Shown one piece after another: positions 1 to 8,429 of a DNA stretch of 27,115 nt. How positions within the stretch are numbered: position 1 is the stretch's first letter; each line of letters begins with the position of its first letter. Source of the stretch: JAHFOW01 sp964370795 (GTDB lineage Bacteria > Planctomycetota > Brocadiia > Brocadiales > Brocadiaceae); assembly GCA_964370795.1 (NCBI GenBank), contig CAYJME010000016.1:1-27115 (forward strand). Direction: 5' to 3'. Both the position numbers and the translations under genes were made by a program. Below the pieces are notes generated by a model. The model saw nothing but the letters and a program-made list of their open reading frames with translations, did no database searches and was not told where the DNA came from.

Positions 1-59
1 CAATATTTATTGTTGGAAACAGGAGATTTTACATCAAAAATAATTTTTTTTAAAAACTC

Positions 60-87
60 TTGCAAATTCCGTTCACCAGTGTAATAT
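60..87 (+). promoter_or_regulatory. Candidate sigma-70 promoter for the 147-1043 gene
   Basis: A TTGCAA hexamer at 60-65 is followed after 16 bases by TAATAT at 82-87. Each matches its consensus at four of six positions. Transcription would begin near 94, giving a leader of about 53 bases before the start codon at 147. Nothing else is recognisable in 1-146, and no coding region could be seen entering from the left. AT-rich DNA produces such matches by chance, so this is a weak call. Confidence 0.3.
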
Positions 88-146
88 ATACCGTCAATCA
101 CTGTATTTAGGCACTATTTCCCTTAACGCCCCATAAGGAGAAAACG

Positions 147-1043
147 ATGGTAATGAAAAAATTATTTACAAAAGGTGTTCTTATTATAATACCCACGATT
201 GCATTAACCTCACCTGTGTGTTTCGATAGTGTCCTTGGTGCCGATAATGCATATAAAAGTGCAAGGATGGAAGAAAGATTCCAGAAAAGTGCTTTACATC
301 AATTCAAGGCTTCTCTTGGACAGACAATCAACAAATTTGAAGAAAAGACTGACAATCTCGAGTCCATGAATCAAAATCTTGAAGGTCGTGTGAATGTGCT
401 TTCCACAGAGAAAGATAAATTGAACAAAGCGCTTGCACAAGTGAAGGTAAAACAATCCACGATGGAAAAGGAACAGGTAAAACTCAAGAAAAGAGCCACA
501 TCCCTGGAGGTAGCCTATAAGAAAATGTCGGGAAAGAATAAGGTTGCCACCGTTCCGAAAAAGACCAAATCGGTAGCGAAAAAAACTTCTGCGACAAAGG
601 TAACAAAAAAGAAAACCAGCGCAAAACCGCAAAGTGTGGCAAAAAAGACAACGGGTACTTCAACCAGGAAAACAGAGAGCCCGAAGGTTTCTACTCGTGA
701 AAGCGAAAAGATAGAAGATTCAAATGCTTCGCAAGCCTATTCTCCAGCGCAGATACCTGAAAAACAGATACCCGTAGAGAAGCCACCGGAAGAACAGAAA
801 ATTGCATCAGCTCATGAATCTGATGTGAAAAGGATCAATGAAAAGGGTATTGAGTATGGCCGTCAGGGCAAATACGATGAGGCGATAAGAGAATTTCAAA
901 AGGTTGCTGCCATTGAACCCAATATGGCAAATATCCACTATAATTTAGGGCTTGCTTATAAAAAGAAGGGAATGTCTGACGAGGCCGAAAAGGAATTTGC
1001 CGAATACGAACGGTTAAAAGGGCTGGAAGGTCAGAATAATTAA
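147..1043 (+). CDS. Secreted coiled-coil, Lys-rich, TPR-containing protein
   Basis: The product has 298 residues. The N-terminus reads as a signal peptide: KK at 4-5, a hydrophobic core at about 10-24 and a probable cleavage after VLGA near residue 32. A heptad-like, charged segment at about 45-125 should form a coiled coil. It is followed by a low-complexity Lys/Thr/Ser/Ala stretch (about 128-185) and a Pro/Glu-rich linker (about 190-225). The C-terminus (about 229-292) carries two tetratricopeptide repeats with the usual G-Y/KYDEAI and NLGLAYKKKG signatures. An AAGGAG ribosome site at 135-140 supports ATG 147. The layout suggests an exported scaffold or envelope-associated adaptor that binds a partner through the TPRs, but no specific function can be assigned. 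The Lys-rich linker recalls the low-complexity proteins at 12585 and 13126. Confidence 0.75.
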   Translation: MVMKKLFTKGVLIIIPTIALTSPVCFDSVLGADNAYKSARMEERFQKSALHQFKASLGQTINKFEEKTDNLESMNQNLEGRVNVLSTEKDKLNKALAQVKVKQSTMEKEQVKLKKRATSLEVAYKKMSGKNKVATVPKKTKSVAKKTSATKVTKKKTSAKPQSVAKKTTGTSTRKTESPKVSTRESEKIEDSNASQAYSPAQIPEKQIPVEKPPEEQKIASAHESDVKRINEKGIEYGRQGKYDEAIREFQKVAAIEPNMANIHYNLGLAYKKKGMSDEAEKEFAEYERLKGLEGQNN

Positions 1044-1283
1044 ATATTAAGGATTAAGGAAGTTCAATGTTTCTGAACTCCTGTTGGCGTACGGGCCGTG
1101 CATGCCGTTGTGAATTGCCGGTCGCCGTCGGGAGACGGCTACTACCTGGAGGACATTAATACTTCAGGTCGCTGAATGACCAATTTAACCGGACGTTATT
1201 ACGAAAATCGTGGTAACCTGATGAAGACATCAATAAACAAATCTTTCCGGGAAGTTATTTAAAATTATGCCTTCATTCATTGG
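1044..1283. other. Intergenic region with two hairpins
   Basis: No gene is supported here. AGTTCA (1061-1066) pairs with TGAACT (1074-1079) just after the 147-1043 gene, but no T-run follows, so it would be a poor intrinsic terminator. GCCGTC (1124-1129) pairs with GACGGC (1134-1139) around a GGGA loop, which fits the GNRA tetraloop rule. A weaker outer helix (GGT 1120-1122 with ACC 1144-1146) may extend it. The segment is GC-richer than its surroundings and may be a remnant of a dispersed repeat. Confidence 0.45.
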
Positions 1284-1733
1284 CTAACGTACGAGTAGCA
1301 CTTCTACCTTTCTTACGTTATCATCAAGGTTTGTCTCATCGGGTGCTTTTTCTACTTCCGCTTGAATAATATATGCTCCTTCCGTTAAACCCGAGGTATT
1401 CCAGGTATAGACAATTTTCTGGGAAGATAAGCCACCGAGTGTTTCTGCTTCCCTGCCGATAAGTTGTTTTGTTGTTGGGCATGTTACGGTTAGGATCGTT
1501 GTTATTTTGTCGGCCCGTTCGTTTCCAACGACGACTTCAATATTGACCTTTCTGCCAATAGTAGCCCGCATAGGCGCGTCTAACGAAACAATCATTACCC
1601 CATGTACCTCTTTTACCTCCGCTTTTTTCTTTTCTCCCGCATAACAAGAGGGTAACTCGTTTGAGAAAATAAAACATATAAAAAGTACCAAAGCCAACAA
1701 CCCTATCACCTTGACATGTTTGGTCATCTTCAT
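1284..1733 (-). CDS. Small exported protein with Ig-like (CARDB-type) fold
   Basis: The product has 149 residues and a clear signal peptide: charged start, a hydrophobic stretch at about 10-24 and cleavage probably after CYA near residue 32. The mature part of about 115 residues alternates short beta-strand patterns. It includes a segment with YTWNTSGLTEGAY and a later DNVRKVEV, which resembles CARDB/Ig-like domains, where an N-terminal strand is followed by 'tension' and 'NN' motifs. A strong GAAAGGAG at 1739-1746, five bases from ATG 1733, fixes the start. It sits 35 bp downstream of hutI on the same strand and could be the last gene of that transcript. Its role is unknown. An extracytoplasmic structural or adhesion module is likely, but this is inference from fold-like patterns only. 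Confidence 0.6.
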   Translation of the reverse strand: MKMTKHVKVIGLLALVLFICFIFSNELPSCYAGEKKKAEVKEVHGVMIVSLDAPMRATIGRKVNIEVVVGNERADKITTILTVTCPTTKQLIGREAETLGGLSSQKIVYTWNTSGLTEGAYIIQAEVEKAPDETNLDDNVRKVEVLLVR

Positions 1734-1768
1734 AAACGCTCCTTTCTGAGACTTGCGTTACATCAAAA

Positions 1769-3055
1769 CTAACACGAATGTATGTTATTAATCAACAGCT
1801 TGTTCTTAACAACCAACCAACCCTTTTTTATTACCGTTTGCACATGGTTTATACCAAAATAATACGGCAATTGATTATAGTCATGAATATCAAGAATTAC
1901 CATATCCGCTTGTTTACCAACTTCTATACTTCCCACCCAATGCGCCAGTTCCACCGCATGTGCCCCGTTTATTGTTGCGGCGTTGATTGCCTCTGCCGGA
2001 GTCATACCCAACTTAAGACATGCCAGGGAAATGATCATCTGCATATTTTCACAGGGGCATGTGCCAGGATTGAAATCAGTTGCCAGGGCAACGGGTAATC
2101 CATGATCAATCATTTTCCTTGCCGGTGCATAGGTATCCTTCATCAGAAAAAAAGGCACGCCCGGTAATAATACGCATAGTATGCTACTCTTCTTTATTCT
2201 CAATATATCACGCAGATTGATTTTGTCAAGATGGTCTGCTGATACAACGCCGAGTTTAACCGCCAGCGATACGCCGCCAATATCCTTAAATTCATTGGTG
2301 TGGATTTTGAGTTTAAACCCCAGTGATTGAGCGACCTTTAAAATTTTTTCGGATTGTTTTGCATCAAATGCGCCGTTATCGCAAAATACATCACAAAAGA
2401 TTGTATAAGGTTTTACTGCCTGCAGCATATTACATACAAAAATGACGTAAGCTTCAGGGTTTGATTTATATTGAGGGGGAATAACGTGAGCGCCTAAAAA
2501 AGTTGGAACGATGTCTATGGAATGGGTTTGCTGTAAATATCGAATCGTTTTAAGAATTTTAAATTCATTTTTCTCGTCAAGCCCATATCCGCTCTTAATC
2601 TCCACGGTGGTTGTGCCGTGTAAGAGCATGGCATCGAGATATTTTTTTGATACCTCTGCAAGTTCTTTGTTTTTTTGTTTTCGGGTATTTTCGACGGTAT
2701 TGAGTATCCCGCCGCCTTTTTTTAAAATTTCTGAATACGATTTTCCCTGAATGCGATGGACAAATTCCTGTGTACGGTCTCCGCCAAAGACTGCATGGGT
2801 ATGACTATCCACAAAACCGGGTAAAACGACCTTTCCTTCTGCATCAATAGCCTGCGAAATCTTTCTATCATATTTTTTCTTGAGTTTCCTTGTTGTGCCA
2901 ACGTCAATAATAATTCCATCCTTAATTGCAATTGCCCCGTTCAGAATAATTCCCAGGTCGTTCATTTCCTGATATATTTTGGGTTTTTCTGTTGCGCCTG
3001 CAATGGTTAGTAGTTGGCCGCAATTATGTAAAAGAAGGTCAGGAATTATTTCCAT
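1769..3055 (-). CDS. hutI: Imidazolonepropionase (HutI)
   Basis: This is a metal-dependent amidohydrolase of about 428 residues. The family hydrolyses 4-imidazolone-5-propanoate to N-formimino-L-glutamate in histidine degradation, in the cytoplasm. Visible signatures are the metal-binding HTH (VDSHTHAVFGGDR, His85/His87 from the chosen start), IKSGYGL, HVIPPQ, DVFCDNGAFD, the KIHTNEF His, ADHLD and LATDFNPGTCP near the C-terminus. The length matches the family (about 400-430). The frame continues upstream to a TTG at 3094, but ATG 3055 is preferred. It starts just before the conserved N-terminal strand and gives only a 17-bp overlap with the upstream mobA-like gene. Neither start has a good ribosome site, which fits translational coupling. 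No hutH, hutU or formiminoglutamate hydrolase lies in the window, so the pathway context is missing. A related deaminase or amidohydrolase activity is possible. Confidence 0.88.
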   Translation of the reverse strand: MEIIPDLLLHNCGQLLTIAGATEKPKIYQEMNDLGIILNGAIAIKDGIIIDVGTTRKLKKKYDRKISQAIDAEGKVVLPGFVDSHTHAVFGGDRTQEFVHRIQGKSYSEILKKGGGILNTVENTRKQKNKELAEVSKKYLDAMLLHGTTTVEIKSGYGLDEKNEFKILKTIRYLQQTHSIDIVPTFLGAHVIPPQYKSNPEAYVIFVCNMLQAVKPYTIFCDVFCDNGAFDAKQSEKILKVAQSLGFKLKIHTNEFKDIGGVSLAVKLGVVSADHLDKINLRDILRIKKSSILCVLLPGVPFFLMKDTYAPARKMIDHGLPVALATDFNPGTCPCENMQMIISLACLKLGMTPAEAINAATINGAHAVELAHWVGSIEVGKQADMVILDIHDYNQLPYYFGINHVQTVIKKGWLVVKNKLLINNIHSC

Positions 3056-3635
3056 TGGGAGTCGTGTTGTTGCAATATTTCTTATAGTCTTCAACAGTAT
3101 TTAAATTTACCAGAGATTGTGCGGAAGTATCCAGTCCGGCGAATTCCTTTGTGTCAACAATCCGTACTTTTACTTCGGAAAAAAAATCTATGATCCGCAG
3201 TCTCCCATCTTGAATACAACGTTGCATGGGTTCTATGCAATTCCTGGAGTAAAAGGCATGCATCGGTTCCAGTCCCCGTGAAGTCTGAGGCACGACGACG
3301 TCATAATCATCGATTAATCCTTTAAGATAGAGAATAACCTCTTCGTTAATAAACGGCATATCGCAGGCGACGACAAAGGCATGGGAACTGGTTGCACGGA
3401 TAAGTCCCGCAGAAATGCCGCCGAGCGGGCCCTTTCCCGGAATGACATCAGGAACAATGGGTAAGTTCAAGTTCTTATAGAGAGTACCATTGTTCGCTGA
3501 TATAAGAATCTCGTCAAAAATCTTCCTGAGAATGGACACCTGGTGTTCTATAAACGTTTTATCTCCAAACCGGAGCAATGCCTTAGGAGAACCCATCCTC
3601 CGGCTCTTACCGCCCGCCAGTATTATTGCAGTCAC
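3039..3635 (-). CDS. mobA: MobA-like molybdenum cofactor guanylyltransferase
   Basis: The 198-residue product opens with the nucleotidyltransferase signature AGGKSRRMGSPKALL at about 7-21, in which Gly, Arg and Lys bind the nucleotide phosphates. VACDMPFI supplies the metal-binding Asp, and PDVIPGKGPLGGI is the typical MobA substrate loop. MobA transfers GMP from GTP to Mo-molybdopterin to make the dinucleotide cofactor used by DMSO-reductase-family enzymes. The start is GTG at 3635, supported by a GGGGGAG-type ribosome site at 3644-3650. The length is normal. It overlaps hutI downstream, and the pairing has no obvious metabolic logic. A MocA-like cytidylyltransferase is the main alternative, but the sequence reads closer to MobA. 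Confidence 0.85.
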   Translation of the reverse strand: MTAIILAGGKSRRMGSPKALLRFGDKTFIEHQVSILRKIFDEILISANNGTLYKNLNLPIVPDVIPGKGPLGGISAGLIRATSSHAFVVACDMPFINEEVILYLKGLIDDYDVVVPQTSRGLEPMHAFYSRNCIEPMQRCIQDGRLRIIDFFSEVKVRIVDTKEFAGLDTSAQSLVNLNTVEDYKKYCNNTTPNGNNS

Positions 3636-3673
3636 TCAATAATCTCCCCCATTACGATGAAAACCAAAAAACA

Positions 3674-3703
3674 TTGACACCTTAATTTTAACTGTGATAT
3701 AAT
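3674..3703 (+). promoter_or_regulatory. Near-perfect sigma-70 promoter, extended -10
   Basis: TTGACA at 3674-3679 and TATAAT at 3698-3703 both match consensus exactly. They are separated by 18 bases, with a TG at 3695-3696 forming an extended -10 element. Transcription would begin near 3710 and reach the foldase gene at 3770 after a leader of about 60 bases. It lies in the divergent region between the mobA-like gene and the foldase. This is the best promoter match in the window. Confidence 0.75.
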
Positions 3704-3769
3704 CCAAGCTTAATTTTTTATATTTTACCTCAATTCTATGATAATTTCTAAAACAAACGAGCGCTGTTC

Positions 3770-4726
3770 ATGAAGATTTTTACAAAGGTTTCTCTTACCA
3801 CATGGTTGTTTTCCACGGCAATTTTTTTTACCCACACAGTTTATGCAGATACTCCCAATACCGGCAAATCTGCGAAAAGTGCGCCTCTGATTATAACGGA
3901 TAAAAATGTTGTTGCAATTGTTAATAATCAGAAGATTACCCGTCAGGAACTTTATAATTTGCTGTTAGATACGTATGGAGAGGATGCGCTTGACGTCCTT
4001 ATCCGGCGGACGTTAATCCACCAAACGGCAAAGAAGGAAGGGATAACGGTTATAAAATCAGAAGTGGATGAAAAGTTAAAGTCACTTGTTAACGCCGAAA
4101 TTGACGCATTACTCCGCACCTATCGTTTAAAAGATAAGACAGAGCTCGAAAAAGAACTGAATAAGGTTGGCAGCAGTCTTGCGCAACTAGAAGAGCGGGT
4201 GTCCAGGAGGATGGGAAAACAGGCAGAAATAGAACTCCTGGCCGAAAAAACTATGGAAAAGATAGTCGTTCCTACTGATGATGAATTACAAAAGGCATAC
4301 GAAGAGGAATATGGGGAAAAGATCGATGCCTGCCAGATTGTCTTAAAAACCCGGAGAGAAGCAGAGGAAACTCTCAAAAAATTACAGTCAGGAGCAGATT
4401 TTGCCACCTTGGCAAAAAATGATTCCATTGACCGTGCTTCCGCAATTAAGGGTGGAAAGATGCAGCTCTTCAGCCCAAAGACAGGAATCGGCCCGGAGGT
4501 GTCACGTCTAAAGGTTGGCGAACTCAGCGATATTATTAAGACTGACTATGGATACCATGTTGTTAAAATTTTAAACAAAATACCGGCCAGTAACAAGAGT
4601 TTCAAAAGTGTTAAAGAAGATTTGGGAAAGATGGTCAGGAATCGGCTCTATAGAGACCGGCTTGGACCTTGGTTAATCAATCTCATAGAAAATGCATCGA
4701 TTACGAAGAATTTGTCATACGAATAA
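3770..4726 (+). CDS. Exported parvulin-type peptidyl-prolyl isomerase / foldase (SurA/PrsA family)
   Basis: The product has 318 residues with a signal peptide of about 26 residues (cleavage after VYA). A helical SurA_N-like chaperone region (about 45-165) contains the typical VAIVNNQKITRQEL opening. A single parvulin domain follows at about 184-270, with LKSGADFATLAK-like text, KGGKMQLF, GELSDIIKTDYGYHVVKI and His263. It should assist folding of exported proteins outside the cytoplasmic membrane. One oddity is that the domain begins DACQIVLKT where active parvulins have an S/A-HILVK motif, so the first active-site His is replaced by Gln189. Isomerase activity may therefore be weak, leaving mainly chaperone function. 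With one parvulin domain it is shorter than E. coli SurA (two domains). A strong promoter precedes it. The ribosome site is not obvious. Confidence 0.85.
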   Translation: MKIFTKVSLTTWLFSTAIFFTHTVYADTPNTGKSAKSAPLIITDKNVVAIVNNQKITRQELYNLLLDTYGEDALDVLIRRTLIHQTAKKEGITVIKSEVDEKLKSLVNAEIDALLRTYRLKDKTELEKELNKVGSSLAQLEERVSRRMGKQAEIELLAEKTMEKIVVPTDDELQKAYEEEYGEKIDACQIVLKTRREAEETLKKLQSGADFATLAKNDSIDRASAIKGGKMQLFSPKTGIGPEVSRLKVGELSDIIKTDYGYHVVKILNKIPASNKSFKSVKEDLGKMVRNRLYRDRLGPWLINLIENASITKNLSYE

Positions 4727-4791
4727 CTCGAAAAAATACTAAAAATTAACAGGTTCTTTAAAATATTCACTGAATTTATAGAAAATATCCA

Positions 4792-5988
4792 ATGCCAGAA
4801 GATTTTGTGATTAATGTTGCCAATAGGGTAAAGCAGTTGCCGCCTTATTTGTTTGGTAGATTAAATGCTCTTAAATATGAAAAACGGCGCAACAATGTTG
4901 ATGTAATCGACCTGGGGATGGGGAACCCTAATGACCCTACACCACAGCCGATTATTCAAAAATTATGCGAAGCAGTTCAGGATCCAAGAAACCATCGGTA
5001 TACCGTATCGGCCAATGGTATATTCAACCTCAGACGCGAGATTGCCAAATATTATGAAAAGCAATTCGATGTAACGCTGGACCCTGAAAGTGAAGTGGTA
5101 TGTACTATTGGATCGAAGGAGGGGATATCTCACATGTGTCTGGGGTTGCTCAATCCGGGTGATACAGTCCTGGTACCCAACCCTGCATTTCCTATTCATA
5201 CGCATGCTGTGAGTCTGTCGGGCGGTAATGTTATTAGCGTGCCGCTTTCAGACGATGAGAAATTTTTATCCAACCTGATGAATATTGCCAGGAGCATCAC
5301 TCCGAGGCCTAAAGTGCTCATCTTAAATTTTCCCCACAATCCTACTGCCGCCACGATTGAGTTAGAATTTTTTGAAGAAATCGTACCTTTTGCCAGAAAA
5401 CATAATATTATCGTCGTGCATGATTTTGCCTATTGTGGAATTGCTTTTGACGGCTATAAGCCGCCAAGTTTTCTCAAGGTCAAAGGGGCAAAAGATATCG
5501 GCGTGGAATTCAATACCATGTCTAAATCATTCAATATGGCAGGCTGGAGACTGGGATTTTGCGTGGGTAATAAAGAGATCGTCAGCACACTTGCCAAGGT
5601 GAAGGGGTATTACGACTACGGTATATTTCAACCGGTGCAGATTGCCTCAATTATAGCCTTGCGGGAATGTGATAAATACACAAAAGAGCAGGCGCAAATT
5701 TATCAGGCCAGGAGAGATGTCCTGTGTGATGGATTGGAACGAATCGGATGGAACATCAAGAAACCCAGGGCATCCATGTTTGTCTGGGCACCGATTCCTG
5801 AAAAATGGCGGCACATGGGGTCGGTTGATTTTGCTTATAAACTTATGAATGAAGCCGAGGTGTCAGTAGCGCCTGGCGCTGCCTTTGGGGAAAACGGCGA
5901 GGGGTATTTACGTCTGGCAATTGTGGAAAATGAACTGCGCCTTAAACAGGCAGTAAGACAGATAGACCGCGCCCTCAGGGATAAATAG
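4792..5988 (+). CDS. alaC: Alanine aminotransferase, AlaC-type (class I/II PLP)
   Basis: The 398-residue product is a fold-type I aminotransferase. The start PPYLFGRLNALK, the segment DLGMGNPNDPTP, TIGSKEGISH, VPNPAFPIH, LNFPHNPTA and VVHDFAYCGIAFDG all closely follow E. coli AlaC (YfdZ) as remembered. SKSFNMAGWRLGF carries the PLP lysine (Lys245), and a C-terminal YLRLAIVEN supplies the carboxylate-binding Arg. AlaC exchanges amino groups between glutamate and pyruvate to form alanine. LL-diaminopimelate aminotransferase is a related alternative, but the PPYxF start and the SKSxNMAGWR context favour AlaC. It begins 65 bp after the foldase gene and ends 49 bp before rnfC, all on the same strand, so co-transcription with either is possible. 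No strong ribosome site is visible. Confidence 0.85.
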   Translation: MPEDFVINVANRVKQLPPYLFGRLNALKYEKRRNNVDVIDLGMGNPNDPTPQPIIQKLCEAVQDPRNHRYTVSANGIFNLRREIAKYYEKQFDVTLDPESEVVCTIGSKEGISHMCLGLLNPGDTVLVPNPAFPIHTHAVSLSGGNVISVPLSDDEKFLSNLMNIARSITPRPKVLILNFPHNPTAATIELEFFEEIVPFARKHNIIVVHDFAYCGIAFDGYKPPSFLKVKGAKDIGVEFNTMSKSFNMAGWRLGFCVGNKEIVSTLAKVKGYYDYGIFQPVQIASIIALRECDKYTKEQAQIYQARRDVLCDGLERIGWNIKKPRASMFVWAPIPEKWRHMGSVDFAYKLMNEAEVSVAPGAAFGENGEGYLRLAIVENELRLKQAVRQIDRALRDK

Positions 5989-6037
5989 AAAGAATTATAA
6001 AAATAATCTAAGATGAGAGATTGATAGTTCCGAGAAT

Positions 6038-7378
6038 ATGCTCACGCTTGTTAAATCGAAATTAAAAACCTTTGTTGGCGGTATACATCCGGAAGACGAT
6101 GGAAAGTTGCTTACCCGTGATAAGAAAGAGGTAACGCCGTTACTTCCCAAAACCGTGTATCTTTTCATGAGCCAGCATATCGGGGCGCCAGCTAAACCGC
6201 TTGTAAAAAAAGGGGATATCGTTAAAAAGGGTCAATTGATAGGTGAGTTGCAAGGCTTCATTTCGGCAAATGTGCATGCCTCGGTTTCAGGTAAGGTCGT
6301 TGATGTAATACCCTGGCCGCATCCGGTCACAGGGATGAAATCTCCGGCAGTCATTATAGACAGAACAGAGGATGATACCTGGGCGGAAGGCACAGACATT
6401 GTTTCCGATATAGATTCCATTTCTCCCGAAGAAATAAAACAACGCATCCAATGGGCAGGTATTGTAGGTCTTGGTGGCGCTACCTTCCCAACCCATGTGA
6501 AGCTTACCCCGCCGAAAGACAAGACCATTGATACGATTGTCATGAATGGCGCTGAATGCGAGCCATTTCTTACCTGTGATTACCGGCTTATGATGGATAA
6601 ACCCCACGAAATCATACAGGGTTTACAGCTGGTTATGAAGTGTCTTGGATGTGGAAAGGCACATATTGGCATCGAGGAAAACAAGGAAGATGTTTACAGG
6701 CTTTTTAAAGATATCGTATCAAACGACCCCAATATCAGGATAGACCTTCTGGCGGTAAAATACCCGCAGGGGGCTGAGCATCAACTTATCAAGGCGCTCT
6801 TAAATCGTGAATTCAAACCAACCCAGCTTCCTTTAGAGGTGGGCGCTATTGTCATAAATGTAGGAACGGCCTTTGCCGTCTATGAGGCGGTGAAATTTAA
6901 AAAACCCTTGATTCAGAGAATTATTACCGTTACCGGGAATGGGGTAGGATACCCACAGAATTTTTTGGTACGGCTTGGGACACCAGTTAAACAACTCCTG
7001 GAGGCTGCACAAGCTACACCGGATGTTAATAAAATTATCTTTGGCGGCCCGATGATGGGTATCTCACAGGCCAGCATTGATGTTGCAGTCACGGTGAAGG
7101 GAACAGGCGGCATTCTTGTGCAGAGGGATGCGCATCAATGGGAATCACATGCATGCATCCGTTGTGGACGTTGTATTGATAGCTGTCCCTATGGTTTAAA
7201 TCCAAGTGAATTGAGCATCGTTTGTGAAGCGAAAGAATTTAATCTTGCGCTGGAGAACAATGTTATGGAATGCAAGGAATGTGGTTGTTGCAGTTATGTT
7301 TGTCCTGCAAAGAGACCTATTGTTCATCTCGTTAAATTTGCAAAAGCTGAAATCGCAAAACAAAGGGTAAAGACATAG
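6038..7378 (+). CDS. rnfC: RnfC, NADH-binding iron-sulfur subunit of the Rnf complex
   Basis: The 446-residue product is the peripheral subunit through which Rnf exchanges electrons with NAD. Rnf couples ferredoxin:NAD+ electron transfer to ion movement across the membrane. Seen in order are the N-terminal FVGGIHP start, a biotinyl-like/SLBB-type region, GLGGATFPTHVKL (145-155) and NGAECEP (170-176) of the flavin/NADH-binding fold. Two ferredoxin-type [4Fe-4S] motifs follow: Cys373/376/379/383 and Cys412/415/418/422. The length is at the short, ancestral end of the family, lacking the long Ala/Lys C-terminal extension of the E. coli protein. It is the first gene of a tight block: rnfD starts 3 bp after it. 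Confidence 0.95.
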   Translation: MLTLVKSKLKTFVGGIHPEDDGKLLTRDKKEVTPLLPKTVYLFMSQHIGAPAKPLVKKGDIVKKGQLIGELQGFISANVHASVSGKVVDVIPWPHPVTGMKSPAVIIDRTEDDTWAEGTDIVSDIDSISPEEIKQRIQWAGIVGLGGATFPTHVKLTPPKDKTIDTIVMNGAECEPFLTCDYRLMMDKPHEIIQGLQLVMKCLGCGKAHIGIEENKEDVYRLFKDIVSNDPNIRIDLLAVKYPQGAEHQLIKALLNREFKPTQLPLEVGAIVINVGTAFAVYEAVKFKKPLIQRIITVTGNGVGYPQNFLVRLGTPVKQLLEAAQATPDVNKIIFGGPMMGISQASIDVAVTVKGTGGILVQRDAHQWESHACIRCGRCIDSCPYGLNPSELSIVCEAKEFNLALENNVMECKECGCCSYVCPAKRPIVHLVKFAKAEIAKQRVKT

Positions 7379-7381
7379 ACA

Positions 7382-8428
7382 GTGACTTTCACGGAGAATC
7401 AATCACAAAAAGACGCCGCTTTGATTGTTAGCGCATCGCCCCATATCCGGGATGTGGATAGCATACCCAGGATTATGTGGGCAGTTATACTGTCTTTGAT
7501 TCCTGCGGGAATTGCCGGTATTTTCACCTTTGGATATTACTGCTTTTACGTTGTTTTTTTGAGTTGCGTTACGGCGGTCATTACTGAAGCGATGATCGTG
7601 TGGTTGCGAAAAGTATCTGTTGTCAATACGATTAAAGACGGCAGCGCAATTGTTACGGGAATTTTACTTGCCTACACGCTCCCGCCAGGCGTTCCGTGGT
7701 ATGTGCCGGTAGTTGGTTCTTTCTTTGCCATTGCTGTTGTAAAACACACCTTTGGAGGGTTGGGCAATAATATCTGGAATCCAGCCCTTGCTGCCCGTGC
7801 CTTTCTCCAGGTAGCCTATCCGGCTGTTCTTAATTCAGACTGGCGCGTGTTAACAGACCGTGGTATGCACAAGATTGTCCACAGCATTGCAAAAATTGGC
7901 GCTGACGGGAAACTGGTAGACGCTGTAACAAGGGCAACCCCGTTGGCTAAAGAGTCCGGGGCTGAAACATACCGACTTGCAGAACTCTTCATCGGGAATA
8001 TTCCCGGCTGTATTGGTGAAACATCTGCGATTGCACTCTTGTTAGGCGGAGTATATCTTATTTACAAACGTTACATCAAGTGGTATGTGCCAGCATTTTA
8101 TATTGCCACGGTTTTTGTCATGGTTCTGGTTTTACCTCCACGGATAGTAACACCATGGGCTAATAACCCCATGTATCACCTATTTGCCGGCGGATTACTC
8201 CTGGGTGCGTTTTTCATGGCAACGGATATGGTCACATCTCCTTTAACCAGTCGTGGGCTTATTATATTTGCCGTAGGTGCTGGCTTGCTTACCGCACTAA
8301 TCCGTTTTTATTCCGGTTATCCTGAAGGCGTTTGTTATTCCATATTGCTGATGAACACGGCGACTCCACTGATTGATCGTTTTACGAAACCCCGGCTTTA
8401 TGGTGTGAAGAAGGTAAAAAAGGGCTGA
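7382..8428 (+). CDS. rnfD: RnfD, membrane flavoprotein subunit of the Rnf complex
   Basis: The 348-residue, very hydrophobic protein contains about nine to ten membrane segments. It shows the RnfD/NqrB landmarks GGLGNNIWNPALAARAF, TRATPL and FFMATDMVTSPLTSRG. Thr186 in RATPL matches the residue that carries covalently attached FMN in this family (Thr187 in Vibrio cholerae RnfD). The start codon is GTG at 7382, three bases after the rnfC stop, and no independent ribosome site is visible, consistent with coupling to rnfC. It ends one base before rnfG. The subunit forms part of the membrane electron path and, by homology, of the ion-translocating core. Confidence 0.95.
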   Translation: MTFTENQSQKDAALIVSASPHIRDVDSIPRIMWAVILSLIPAGIAGIFTFGYYCFYVVFLSCVTAVITEAMIVWLRKVSVVNTIKDGSAIVTGILLAYTLPPGVPWYVPVVGSFFAIAVVKHTFGGLGNNIWNPALAARAFLQVAYPAVLNSDWRVLTDRGMHKIVHSIAKIGADGKLVDAVTRATPLAKESGAETYRLAELFIGNIPGCIGETSAIALLLGGVYLIYKRYIKWYVPAFYIATVFVMVLVLPPRIVTPWANNPMYHLFAGGLLLGAFFMATDMVTSPLTSRGLIIFAVGAGLLTALIRFYSGYPEGVCYSILLMNTATPLIDRFTKPRLYGVKKVKKG

Positions 8429-8429
8429 G

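Noticed and set aside
294..632. A long antisense frame under the coiled-coil gene
   Set aside because: It is Phe/Leu/Cys-rich because it is the complement of Lys/Glu-rich codons. There is no start context.
3056..3094. An upstream TTG start for hutI
   Set aside because: It would extend the overlap with the mobA-like gene to 56 bases and add residues not typical of the family. ATG 3055 fits better.
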